Source: Legionella gratiana | GTDB lineage: Bacteria; Pseudomonadota; Gammaproteobacteria; Legionellales; Legionellaceae | DNA: 64,000 bases | Direction: 5' to 3' | NCBI RefSeq assembly: GCF_001467695.1 | Contig: NZ_LNYE01000022.1 | Coordinates: 645,048 to 709,047, forward strand | Part shown: positions 47,637 through 57,940 of the stretch, piece after piece | Numbering within the stretch: the first letter of the stretch is position 1 | Layout: the number at the start of each line of letters is the position of its first letter | Notes under the pieces: model-generated | Seen by the model: only the letters and a program-made list of their open reading frames with translations | Databases searched by the model: none | What the model was told of the DNA's origin: nothing | Made by a program: the position numbers and the translations under genes

Positions 47637-48389
47637 ATGCATAAATTACGTGAACTTGAAAAAGAAGCTAAAGAATTAGACATTCTTCTTGACGATGCAC
47701 TTCTTAGTAATTCAAGGGAAAGAAAAGAAAACGCCTTGGCTGAACTTAAAAGCTCTGAATTAATTATAAATGCAAATCAATTAAGAATTTTTATTGACCA
47801 TGAACATCCTATTGTGAGCTTAATCAAACTTGCTACAGTTATATTGCCTAAAAAAATAAACGAATTGCAAAAAAAGGCGCTTTTAGTTCAACATCAATTA
47901 GATGCTGAAAAAGATGTACAAGAGGACTCCATTTTAGATGCTGTAGAAGTTAAAGATGAACCGCTTATGGAGTTAACAGATGAAGCGATTACAGTCGAAA
48001 AAGATATAACAGTTCCTAAAACCATCGAAGTAATTAACCCTAAATTAGAAATACTTGCAAAAGTAAAAGAGGGATTAAAATCTTATATAGAGACCACCGA
48101 AAGCAGAACAAGTGAATACTATTATGGAATGGTCGGAACTTTTTTTAACTATATGGGTTCCTATGTGGGAATGTCAGGATATACCAAAACTCAAAAGCTT
48201 GATGCTATAAATAAATTATTCAAAAATTTTGAAACAGACGAAGTATCAGAATTAGATGAGCAAGATATAACAATATTAACCACTGGTTACCTTGGAAATG
48301 CATTAAATCCATTATTGGAAAATGAATCAGTAGGTCAAAAATTAAAAGAACTACTAAAACTTGAATCACCATCAAATAAATTGCAATAA
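47637..48389 (+). CDS. unknown coiled-coil protein, 250 aa
   Basis: Not recognised. Residues 1-110 form charged helices typical of a coiled coil (HKLRELEKEAKELDILLDDA, KKINELQKKALLVQHQLDAE), followed by an acidic linker (about 92-125) and a C-terminal helical part with an aromatic Gly/Tyr-rich patch (YYYGMVGTFFNYMGSYVGMSG). No signal peptide; the patch is too short to be a clear membrane span. A strong bidirectional terminator follows at 48400. Confidence 0.65.
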   Translation: MHKLRELEKEAKELDILLDDALLSNSRERKENALAELKSSELIINANQLRIFIDHEHPIVSLIKLATVILPKKINELQKKALLVQHQLDAEKDVQEDSILDAVEVKDEPLMELTDEAITVEKDITVPKTIEVINPKLEILAKVKEGLKSYIETTESRTSEYYYGMVGTFFNYMGSYVGMSGYTKTQKLDAINKLFKNFETDEVSELDEQDITILTTGYLGNALNPLLENESVGQKLKELLKLESPSNKLQ

Positions 48390-48399
48390 TTCAATAAAT

Positions 48400-48432
48400 C
48401 TGGCGGTTATTTGGTTCTAAAATAACCGCCAG
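48400..48432. terminator. bidirectional terminator
   Basis: CTGGCGGTTATTT-GGTTCTA-AAATAACCGCCAG is a perfect 13-bp stem between converging genes, able to stop transcription from both sides. Confidence 0.75.
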
Positions 48433-48456
48433 GTTAGGTTTAAGAATTATCTTTGT

Positions 48457-49752
48457 TTAAATTAAAAAAGGAATAATCTTATAAGGCACAAGCTCACAAT
48501 ACTTTTTCCAATCTTGACCATATTTTGAGGAACAGCGTCTATCGTCACGAAAAGCTCTATCAAATAAAAGCACTGTTAAAAAGCTCAGATAAAAATACGG
48601 TGAGAAATTTTCAAATAAAGCAGGTACTGACCAAAAAAACGTTCCAGCAAGTTCTGGAATATAGTGAAAATGTCGAGCAACTCCCCACCATCCTGAAGCA
48701 AGCAATATAGTTTGTTTTTTGTCCCCTTCTGTAGTTTTATAACGGGCTAATACAGTAACTGGTTTTTTACCCCATATTTTACATTCACCTTGTGTTGCTC
48801 TGGCCATCAGTCTTTGTCGGTCAGCAAGATAATTGATCATAATAGATGCAAAACCGAGAAACAAAATGAGGATTGCCCAAACAAAAGGTAAATGAATTGG
48901 ATGGAGAACAAGATACATGCTTGGTGAAGTATAAACGCATGGAACCCATACCATGCATCCCCAGCAAATATAAAAACCTGCACGGTCATGCATAATATCT
49001 AATGAGCGCAAATAGCCTTTTTCCCACATATAAAATTTGCTTAAATAAACAAATTGTAGGAAAACAGAAATAAGCATGGAGTTGGACAAGCCGCCTAACT
49101 CTGCTTGTTTTGCACAATAAGAAATCAGAAATAACCCCCAACTCATCATTCCAAAACGGCAGGTTATAAATTTTTTAATATTCCATCCAAGTACTTGAGG
49201 ATAGAGTTCCGTTCCCCAATAATAATCAAACAAAATATTCTTAGTTATACCTGAATCAGTAGATGAAGGAAAAAAACGTCCCTTAAGATACAAAAGAACA
49301 CAAAATATAAGACTAAATAGATTAAGTGCGCCCAGAAGAGGCGCAAGGTTATCATAGAGAATAGAAGCCGAAAATACATTAAAGCCAAAAGAAGCAATAC
49401 AAAATGTTACCGTAGTCACGATAAATGCAATAAGGCCATTGTCTTTATAAACAGGTACATTTCCTTTGGGGGATATCGGTCCTTGAAATGTTTGTCCTGG
49501 AAGTAATCTCATTAAAGCCAATTCAAATACAATAAAAACGAAAATGATTTTCCATGCAATTGCTGAACCCCAAAAATAAGGTTGCCATATTGAATAAATC
49601 GATTGTAGAAAACCTTTTTGGAGCATCAAATTCCATAATGCAAACAAAGAACCCTCAAGTTGAGTATTGGTATACCACATCAGCATCACAAAAATAGGGC
49701 ATACAAGAATCAGAAATAACGGACCTAAGGTATTCCGAATATTGAAATTCAT
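48457..49752 (-). CDS. eukaryote-like sterol reductase (DHCR7/ERG4-ERG24 family)
   Basis: Polytopic membrane enzyme of 431 residues. Seen: the NADPH/sterol signature LLASGWWGVARHFHYIPEL and the C-terminal DDRRCSSKYGQDWKKYCELVPYKIIP split across the end, which are hallmarks of sterol C14/C7/C24 reductases; about nine membrane segments; FDYYWGTELYPQ early loop. The overall look is closest to 7-dehydrocholesterol reductase. Bacteria rarely carry this family; Coxiella and Legionella are known exceptions and probably acquired it from a eukaryotic host. It likely acts on host-derived sterols. Confidence 0.9.
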   Translation of the reverse strand: MNFNIRNTLGPLFLILVCPIFVMLMWYTNTQLEGSLFALWNLMLQKGFLQSIYSIWQPYFWGSAIAWKIIFVFIVFELALMRLLPGQTFQGPISPKGNVPVYKDNGLIAFIVTTVTFCIASFGFNVFSASILYDNLAPLLGALNLFSLIFCVLLYLKGRFFPSSTDSGITKNILFDYYWGTELYPQVLGWNIKKFITCRFGMMSWGLFLISYCAKQAELGGLSNSMLISVFLQFVYLSKFYMWEKGYLRSLDIMHDRAGFYICWGCMVWVPCVYTSPSMYLVLHPIHLPFVWAILILFLGFASIMINYLADRQRLMARATQGECKIWGKKPVTVLARYKTTEGDKKQTILLASGWWGVARHFHYIPELAGTFFWSVPALFENFSPYFYLSFLTVLLFDRAFRDDRRCSSKYGQDWKKYCELVPYKIIPFLI

Positions 49753-49838
49753 CGTGTTTCCTTACATTCTTAGACATTAAAAAGGAATATCATACAGGAA
49801 TTTTCATTATTTAATACCACTTACTGAATGTTGCACTA

Positions 49839-49902
49839 TTAAATAACGTAAGTTCGACATAAAAAATTATTTTATTTTTTATGTCGAACTTACGTTAAAT
49901 AA
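49839..49902. mobile_element. MITE-like element copy C (48 bp) with perfect 8-bp flanking repeat
   Basis: A minimal copy: left arm CGTAAGTTCGACATAAAAAA starting at 49847 and its exact inverse ending at 49894 give a 21-bp perfect inverted repeat with a 6-base loop. It is flanked by TTAAATAA at 49839-49846 and again at 49895-49902, identical over all eight bases. It lies 87 bases upstream of the sterol reductase start and could also act as a hairpin. Confidence 0.75.
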
Positions 49903-49960
49903 TGAAATTTATGAAGCACATCTCTTATAAGTTTAAGAAATCATTTAATTCTTATAGAGA

Positions 49961-50989
49961 CTAATAACCCGGTTTTCTTTGGCAACTTAGGCTAGGTATT
50001 TCTTGAGATATATCGAGGCCAAAATGATGAAATAGTTCCTCTCTGTTTTCAAAAAATTGACTTCCCACGATACCAAGATTTGGGTTTCCGTTAAAACCTA
50101 AAACTTGACCATCTTGAAATAGAGTGATTTCTCTCCGTTGACCATTACAATTTCTACCGAAAATTGTGAACGAATGATCTGCATTTTGACGAATCCCATC
50201 AGCATAATTATTTCCTTCAGGATCTAAAATGAGATAGGGTGCTGTATGTTTCACCTTCGTGAGAGTTTCTTTTGGTGCTAAAACAGAAACAGGCTGTTCA
50301 CGCACATGACTTCCATAAATTTTTGCACAATGATCACGAAGTTCTTTAGGAATAGAATCAGCCATCATCACCAATACTTCGTGTATCACTCGAGGATCCG
50401 AGACTGTTGTAAAAGGCCTCGTACTCTTATCGAAAACAGTGAGAGGCTGTTCCCATTTTTCGTTCAGTTCAACTTGGTACTTTGCAGTGGCTATAGCATA
50501 TTTACCACTATATTTAGAGGTACCCTGCTCAATACCGTTCTTCCCTCCCAGTATATAAGACCAATAACCACCTACACCAGGTCCTGTACCTGGAGCATAA
50601 TCGCAAAACCTTGCAGAGCGCACATAAGCAAGCATCACCGCTTTTAATTGTTCTCCAGGAGACAAATCGTCAGCAGAATTTATGTTTTCTTTTGAGCCTG
50701 TAGTTTTATTAACTTTCTCTATGGATATAACCTCTGCGCATTGAGATAATAGAATAGACTTAATTGCATCAATCGCTTTAAAACATTCCGTAGCCTCTTC
50801 AATGCTTAAAGGAGGTTTTACAGAAGAGGTTGATATCTTATCAGGATGGTACTGCATAGCCATTGAGCGATAAGCAGCGATTATTTGTTCCCTTGTGGGC
50901 AAGGGATCATTATTAACTCCCAATATCTTATAGTAATCCCCATAAAAAGGAGCGATTTGAAAGCGTTCTGGCAGTTTAAGAGTTGGCAT
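49961..50989 (-). CDS. J-domain (DnaJ-like) protein, possible effector
   Basis: About 342 residues from ATG 50989, which has AAGGTG at the right distance; an upstream GTG is the alternative. A clear J domain at about residues 16-85: FYGDYYKILGVNNDPLPTRE, then AAYRSMAMQYHPDKIS with the HPD tripeptide at 48-50. It lacks the Gly/Phe and zinc domains of DnaJ. The rest (about 110-342) is unlike known co-chaperone C-terminal domains. Expected to activate an Hsp70; whether bacterial or host is unknown. Confidence 0.82.
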   Translation of the reverse strand: MPTLKLPERFQIAPFYGDYYKILGVNNDPLPTREQIIAAYRSMAMQYHPDKISTSSVKPPLSIEEATECFKAIDAIKSILLSQCAEVISIEKVNKTTGSKENINSADDLSPGEQLKAVMLAYVRSARFCDYAPGTGPGVGGYWSYILGGKNGIEQGTSKYSGKYAIATAKYQVELNEKWEQPLTVFDKSTRPFTTVSDPRVIHEVLVMMADSIPKELRDHCAKIYGSHVREQPVSVLAPKETLTKVKHTAPYLILDPEGNNYADGIRQNADHSFTIFGRNCNGQRREITLFQDGQVLGFNGNPNLGIVGSQFFENREELFHHFGLDISQEIPSLSCQRKPGY

Positions 50990-51154
50990 AAGACACCTTT
51001 TCACAGTGATGCATCAATAAGTGCCCTAGTATAAATCACATTTATAGCACAGTCAAAGCAATTAAAATACATTTGGTGTAACAATAAGACCATGTTGCTT
51101 TGTCTGGTAACAAACATCATTATACGCTCGCATTATTTCTACTAATCACCGCAC

Positions 51155-51856
51155 TTATGCATGTTGCAGCATTTTGATTTGTTCCATCAATTGATCATAG
51201 CCAGCCTCTACATTGATGTAATCATTTTTCGCCAAATAAATAGACAATGAGCCATCATCCGTTGCAGATGGTTTCTGTAAAATTCCGTTATAACCTTTGC
51301 TTTTTAAACGAAGGAAATCGCTAATTTTGGTAACTAAATAAAAATTTCGATAATAATTTTCGGGAACCATATGAAGCGCCTGTGCGTCTTTTTCAAGTGG
51401 TTTTCCTGGTAAATAGTCTTTAAGTGAGTAGGATGAATTATTATGTACAGCGACTACCTTCCCTTCAGGCAATAATTGCTTAATTTTACTTGCTAATTTA
51501 TTCACTTCACGATGAGCTTGAGGACTATACTGACTTAATGCAGTAAGTGTTTTCCTAATTCCGTTATCAGTAAAAATACGATTTGGATCAAACTCATAGC
51601 GCTTATTGTTAAGGTGAAAAACTATATTTCGACCGCCAGAATGTACTAAAGTAATAAGGCTTCCACCTTCATTTTGAATGACTGCCTGAGCTGCTTTTAA
51701 AGCGGTTTGTTCATTATGATGCACATGCACAAAGGTTTTTCCTCTACCTACGATATGTTTAATTTCTACTTTTTCATCACCAACCATCACTATATGATTC
51801 ATCGCATAAGAAACCTGAAAGAAAAATATCGAAACTAAAAAAGCATATTTCATCAT
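51155..51856 (-). CDS. exported protein of unknown function with HxHH motif
   Basis: 233 residues. Signal peptide MMKYAFLVSIFFFQVSYA, then a compact domain with FVHVHHNEQTALKAA, GSLITLVHSGGRNIVF, KRYEFDPNRIFT and VAVHNNSSYSL. The repeated His/Glu motifs resemble metal-dependent hydrolase sites, but I cannot place the family with confidence. Predicted periplasmic or secreted. Isolated gene. Confidence 0.7.
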   Translation of the reverse strand: MMKYAFLVSIFFFQVSYAMNHIVMVGDEKVEIKHIVGRGKTFVHVHHNEQTALKAAQAVIQNEGGSLITLVHSGGRNIVFHLNNKRYEFDPNRIFTDNGIRKTLTALSQYSPQAHREVNKLASKIKQLLPEGKVVAVHNNSSYSLKDYLPGKPLEKDAQALHMVPENYYRNFYLVTKISDFLRLKSKGYNGILQKPSATDDGSLSIYLAKNDYINVEAGYDQLMEQIKMLQHA

Positions 51857-52056
51857 TTATTTTCACTACAAGGCAGTTTGAGGTGATTGTATAATAATTA
51901 ACCTAAAAAAACAATAAATTAACGCGGGTTAACGCGGGTTATGGATAAGGATTTTATGAGGATTTAGGGGGGTAATACGGTTAATCCCCCCAGCCCGACT
52001 GTAATTGAACTTTAATTTTTTACTTTACTAAACCATCTCTAATAACTTAAATAATT

Positions 52057-53754
52057 TCAGCAAACTTTGATGATTGCATTAGGTTTATCATCAATTGCAG
52101 GATCAAGTGCTTTCGTTTCATCTTTTTGGGGAGCAAAAAAAGACAGCGGTGAAATACTCTTTCTACAAGGAGGTTCTAGAGCTTTCAATGTATCGCTACA
52201 TGCATTAGTAATTTTTTCTACCTGTTCGCAAGTATAGAGAAAAGTATCCAGATAATAGCTTGAAAGTGTATAAGCAGAGAAGAACAGATTAGGTATTAGC
52301 TCAGTCAAGTTTGTTTCATGTCGCTCATTAAACGCTAATTGCAAGCCAAACATTAGTCCAGCTATCCATGCCGCGCATTTATTAAACAAAGTAGGACTGT
52401 AATCAATATTTATCTCCCCTTTTAGTTCATTGAAAATCGCTTTTTTCTCATTCAAAGGCTTGTCATTATCCAATAAAACCGTTTCTAGCATTTTATTCAC
52501 AATAGCCATTGGTTTAATAAGACTTTCAGGAATATTTGTTGTGCCATTATGTTGTCGAATTATATGTTTCCTCGCAGTTGTAAAGAAATGAGCATAACAG
52601 TTATCTTCTCCTTTGGTTTCTTTAGAACCGATGATATCCAATATTTCCTGCGGTATATTTCCTTGCTCCTTTAACAGAGAAGCAATTTCATCCATTCTCT
52701 TCAGGACAGGTAAATCATAAATGACTTCAGCAAAAGATTTTTCTTCAATTGGAAGTTTAGGATCTGACTTATGGAGACCTGTTGCTTCTACAATGAAACC
52801 GTTAGCATGCGCTTTTCTTTGTATAGCATCATTAAGGTGTTCCAATTCATACCTAATTGTTTCATTTTCATTACCCTCAAGCACTTGTGAAAAATCATCA
52901 GCAAGAGTCTGGAGACAAGATTTGAGTAACTCGACATCTAAGGGTCTAGTATGATCAGATAATGAAAACTCTATCTTTAATAATAATCGATGCAATTCAG
53001 TATAATTTATTTTTAAATCATGTGCGTTAGCTAATATTTTTTCTTTTAATCGTATAAACTCGTCGAATAAACTACTTCTGTAGGAATCAATTCGAATCTG
53101 ATGCTCACTCTCTGTTGGATCCCACATATAAGTAACTTTGGAGCGAGGTGCTTGATGATGAAGTTTTTCTGCTTCGACTGGCAAATTAAGAGCTTGGGTC
53201 ATTCCATAGTAAGCTCTGTTCACCGTTTGTGCACCACTATTGGATAGAGTATTATGATCTAACCATAAAATAGACATACGCCCTGTTACCTTAGAAAAAA
53301 TACCTATTTTTCCTAAATATGCGTGTAGCGAAGCGGCAAAACTATTTTTACCATGTTCCCCTCCTTTTCCTCCAGAACATATCTCCACACAAACATCTAA
53401 AGGCCCTTTGCTGGGCGAAAAATTATCTTTATTAAGTCCTTTTTCAAGGTAATCAGCAATCTCGGTATAGAATCCACCAGGTATGTATCCTGAATTAGGA
53501 GTGCCATGCCCCCAAAGGTAAACCTTATCATCCCCTTCTAGCGATTGAAGTATTTCTTTATCCTTTTCGGAAGGACTTATACCAGTCCATGTCATGTATT
53601 CTTCATTAGATAGATCAGCGAGATAAATGACTTTAATATCATCCAAATCGATTTGGATCCCCCTTTTAGCTTCTCTAGCTTGAATTCTTTGCTGGAATGC
53701 CAGCGTCACTTCTGGATCACCACGATCAAAACTTAAAATGACATGTTTATTCAT
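52057..53754 (-). CDS. putative clan CD cysteine protease, possible effector
   Basis: 565 residues. The first ~220 have the layout of a caspase-like (clan CD) protease: a beta-strand then WGHGTPNSG with His83-Gly84, and a second strand ending LDVCVEICSGGKGGEHG with Cys126. The remainder is helical, with a moderately hydrophobic region at about 455-505. Clan CD members of this size occur among bacterial toxins and effectors (C11, C80, C25 families). Substrate and secretion route are unknown. Start ATG has an upstream GGAGAG site. Confidence 0.7.
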   Translation of the reverse strand: MNKHVILSFDRGDPEVTLAFQQRIQAREAKRGIQIDLDDIKVIYLADLSNEEYMTWTGISPSEKDKEILQSLEGDDKVYLWGHGTPNSGYIPGGFYTEIADYLEKGLNKDNFSPSKGPLDVCVEICSGGKGGEHGKNSFAASLHAYLGKIGIFSKVTGRMSILWLDHNTLSNSGAQTVNRAYYGMTQALNLPVEAEKLHHQAPRSKVTYMWDPTESEHQIRIDSYRSSLFDEFIRLKEKILANAHDLKINYTELHRLLLKIEFSLSDHTRPLDVELLKSCLQTLADDFSQVLEGNENETIRYELEHLNDAIQRKAHANGFIVEATGLHKSDPKLPIEEKSFAEVIYDLPVLKRMDEIASLLKEQGNIPQEILDIIGSKETKGEDNCYAHFFTTARKHIIRQHNGTTNIPESLIKPMAIVNKMLETVLLDNDKPLNEKKAIFNELKGEINIDYSPTLFNKCAAWIAGLMFGLQLAFNERHETNLTELIPNLFFSAYTLSSYYLDTFLYTCEQVEKITNACSDTLKALEPPCRKSISPLSFFAPQKDETKALDPAIDDKPNAIIKVC

Positions 53755-54031
53755 AATAATCTCTCCAGCAAAAGGTGTCTCTTAATTTTGATTAAAACTT
53801 AGTGAATCTTTTATGAGTTTATCAACGTGGTATGAACAGAGGCTTATATCGAAATGAATATTGGGAATACTTAGTCGCTTTATAAATTAAGTTTCTTTTA
53901 AGATATTTTAAGAATGCTGTTATAAAGAAATAATACAATCGGCGTTAAAGATGAGGTTATGCTAGAGATCTATTGCCCATAACTCATATCCAATCTACTA
54001 TTAGGATTTCTCAACTTTAAAAAAATACTTC

Positions 54032-54583
54032 ATGTCGCAAATAATATTATTCAATAAACCTTATGGTGTAATAAGCCAATTTTCAGGCGAAGAATATGAG
54101 CATACACTAGCAGCATTTATTAAAATGCCCAATTTTTACGCAGCTGGGCGATTGGATAAAAATAGTGAAGGATTACTTTTATTAACAGATAATGGATCGC
54201 TACAGCATAAATTAACCCATCCTAAATTCAATAAAAGTAAATATTATTGGGTGCAAGTCGAAGGAACACCTTGTAATCAAGATTTAGAAGTTCTTAGAAA
54301 TGGCTTAATTCTTCAAGACATTACCTTTTTGCCAGCTGTAGCCAAGATCATTGATGAGCCACAGCTATGGTCACGTAATCCACCGATTCGATTTAGAAAA
54401 AATGTTCCTACTAGTTGGCTGGAAATTATTTTAAATGAAGGAAAAAACCATCAAATACGAAAGATGACTGCTGCAATTGGATTTCCTACTTTAAGATTAG
54501 TACGACATCGCATTAGTGACTGGCGGCTAGGAAATTTACAACCGGGTGAGTATAAGATTATCCACACTGCTTTGAAACAGTAA
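54032..54583 (+). CDS. rluE: pseudouridine synthase, RluE type
   Basis: Converts a uridine in 23S rRNA to pseudouridine (U2457 in E. coli). 183 residues. Seen: LFNKPYGVISQF, the catalytic motif AAGRLDKNSEGLLLLTDNG with Asp, KYYWVQVEG, and NEGKNHQIRKMTAAIGFPTL. No S4 domain, consistent with RluE. Its stop is one base from the converging mreD stop. The 277-base gap upstream shows nothing recognisable. Confidence 0.93.
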   Translation: MSQIILFNKPYGVISQFSGEEYEHTLAAFIKMPNFYAAGRLDKNSEGLLLLTDNGSLQHKLTHPKFNKSKYYWVQVEGTPCNQDLEVLRNGLILQDITFLPAVAKIIDEPQLWSRNPPIRFRKNVPTSWLEIILNEGKNHQIRKMTAAIGFPTLRLVRHRISDWRLGNLQPGEYKIIHTALKQ

Positions 54584-54584
54584 T

Positions 54585-55063
54585 TTACCGATAAGCCAAG
54601 CGATTCAATAAATTATCTTCACCAAGAAGACGAATCCAAGGCCAGAGAAACATACTTACTATAGCGCTAGCAAATGGTGCAAATATACTGTAGTTAAAAC
54701 CTAAAAGCACTGCAATTAAAGAAATAATTGATTGATATAATAAGCAGAAGAATCCAATTAAAAAAATTTGCTGCATCATTGAAAAGAATTGAAAACGCCT
54801 TGATTTACTTGAAGCAATCCAGGTTACTAAAAGCAAAGCAAATGAGTGCTCGCCAATGACTGTTGCAAGCAAGACATCCAATAATAAACCAACAAATAAC
54901 AATGTAGTCAGCTTAAAATTACCTGGCAAAAAATATTCAATATAAAGAATCAACAACAAAACCCAAGGTGGGCGAAAAGCAGAAATTAATTCAGGCATAG
55001 GTAATATCGATAAAAGAAGTGCTACAATAAACCCCAACCCTAAACGAAGGCGAAGATTTTTCA

Positions 55064-55064
<1 letters not shown>
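54585..55064 (-). CDS. mreD: cell-shape membrane protein MreD
   Basis: Inner-membrane part of the elongation machinery. 159 residues, five to six hydrophobic segments (LGLGFIVALLLSILPMPELI, PWVLLLILYIEYFLPG). Last gene of mreBCD, its start sharing a base with the mreC stop. Confidence 0.93.
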
Positions 55065-57026
<1,962 letters not shown>

Positions 57027-57125
57027 CTAAATTTGGATAAAAATCGACAGTTCTAGGATAACAATTTTAAATATTGAGCGAATAATGCTAAATTGTTATG
57101 CAAAATTTCATTTCTGTTGTTGCCC

Positions 57126-57313
57126 TTAAATAACGTGAGTTCGACGTAAAAGACATGGAAATACCTTTTACATTGCTAAACAAACGTTCCCCCACAAAAC
57201 TTGTCCCCAGCAAAAACGAGGGTGCGTCATATTTATACGAGATCCCGTTCTAAATAAGCTCATTTTTATATAAATAATACTATTTATTTTTATATAGAGC
57301 TCACATTAAATAG
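57126..57313. mobile_element. MITE-like element copy B (172 bp) with 8-bp flanking repeat
   Basis: Ends CGTGAGTTCGACGTAAAA (57134) and TTTTATATAGAGCTCACA (ending 57305) are inverted repeats matching at 13 of 18. Flanked by TTAAATAA (57126-57133) and TTAAATAG (57306-57313), 7 of 8. Interior shares TTGCTAAACAAACGTT and ATTTATACGAGATCCC with copy A. No ORF. The 349-base gap between comEA and mreB otherwise holds only AT-rich sequence. Confidence 0.7.
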
Positions 57314-57333
57314 GCCAACAACAGAATGTTTAG

Positions 57334-57663
57334 TTACTCCATTTTATGGATAACAAATACCTCATTTAACTTTTCACGATTTCTATCGACAAAATGTTGC
57401 CCTAAACCCTTCACCTCAGCGAGCTCCTCAAGAGATTTAAAGCCATGATGACTTTGACGATAAGCAATAATTGCTTCAGCGCGTTTTTTCCCTATACCTT
57501 TAACTGAACCAGTAAGTGTTGTTAAATCTGCCTTATTGAGATCTATTTTATGAACTGCTACAGAAGGCTGTTTTGAGGGCGCACTCTGTTTAGCGATAGT
57601 TGCATGAACAGGGAGGGTAGTTACAAATAATGACAATACAACAGCAATATATTTTGCTTTCAT
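57334..57663 (-). CDS. ComEA-like helix-hairpin-helix DNA-binding protein, exported
   Basis: About 109 residues from the ATG at 57663, chosen because AAGGAGA precedes it and a signal peptide (AKYIAVVLSLFVTTLPVHA) begins there. Seen: a paired helix-hairpin-helix (KIDLNKADLTTLTGSVKGIG, KGLGQHFVDRNREKL). Periplasmic DNA-binding protein of natural transformation. L. pneumophila is naturally competent and needs ComEA, consistent with this. Confidence 0.9.
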   Translation of the reverse strand: MKAKYIAVVLSLFVTTLPVHATIAKQSAPSKQPSVAVHKIDLNKADLTTLTGSVKGIGKKRAEAIIAYRQSHHGFKSLEELAEVKGLGQHFVDRNREKLNEVFVIHKME

Positions 57664-57770
57664 AATTTCTCCTTTTTGTTGGACTATATGACTCATTCCA
57701 GAGTCAAGCAAAGTATCCCAAGATTTATAGGCACTGTCGAGTGATTTTTTTATTTTTCCATAAATAAAGT

Positions 57771-57840
57771 ATCGAGTTGGAAGAGCCGTACAGCTCCGAT
57801 ACCTCACACCACCGTATATGCACTATCACATATGGCGTTT
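57771..57840 (-). mobile_element. remnant 3' end (domains V-VI) of a group II intron
   Basis: On the minus strand the sequence CCATATGTGATAGTGCATAT followed by ACGGTGGTGTGAGG has the look of intron domain V and its linker, and GGAGCTGTACGGCTCTTCCA followed by ACTCGAT looks like domain VI with the usual 3' splice end CTCGAT (at 57771). No reverse-transcriptase ORF is present. It lies just beyond a hairpin downstream of the giant gene, a typical site for introns that insert after terminators. Recognition is by motif only. Confidence 0.5.
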
Positions 57841-57879
57841 TGGCACCAATTATTGTCTTACTCACAACTGGATCAACCA

Positions 57880-57914
57880 CATAACCGTTTTTATCAATAA
57901 TAAAAACGGTTATG
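57880..57914. terminator. terminator hairpin after the giant repeat gene
   Basis: CATAACCGTTTTTAT (57880-57894) and ATAAAAACGGTTATG (57900-57914) form a perfect 15-bp stem with five-base loop, 27 bases downstream of the stop of the 57941 gene. Confidence 0.6.
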
Positions 57915-57940
57915 AAAAAATATTGCCCTCTTTTAATTCT

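Noticed and set aside
51921..51940. Tandem 10-mer AACGCGGGTT twice, possible iteron or origin signal
   Set aside because: Only two copies and no DnaA boxes or replication gene nearby; too little to call an origin.
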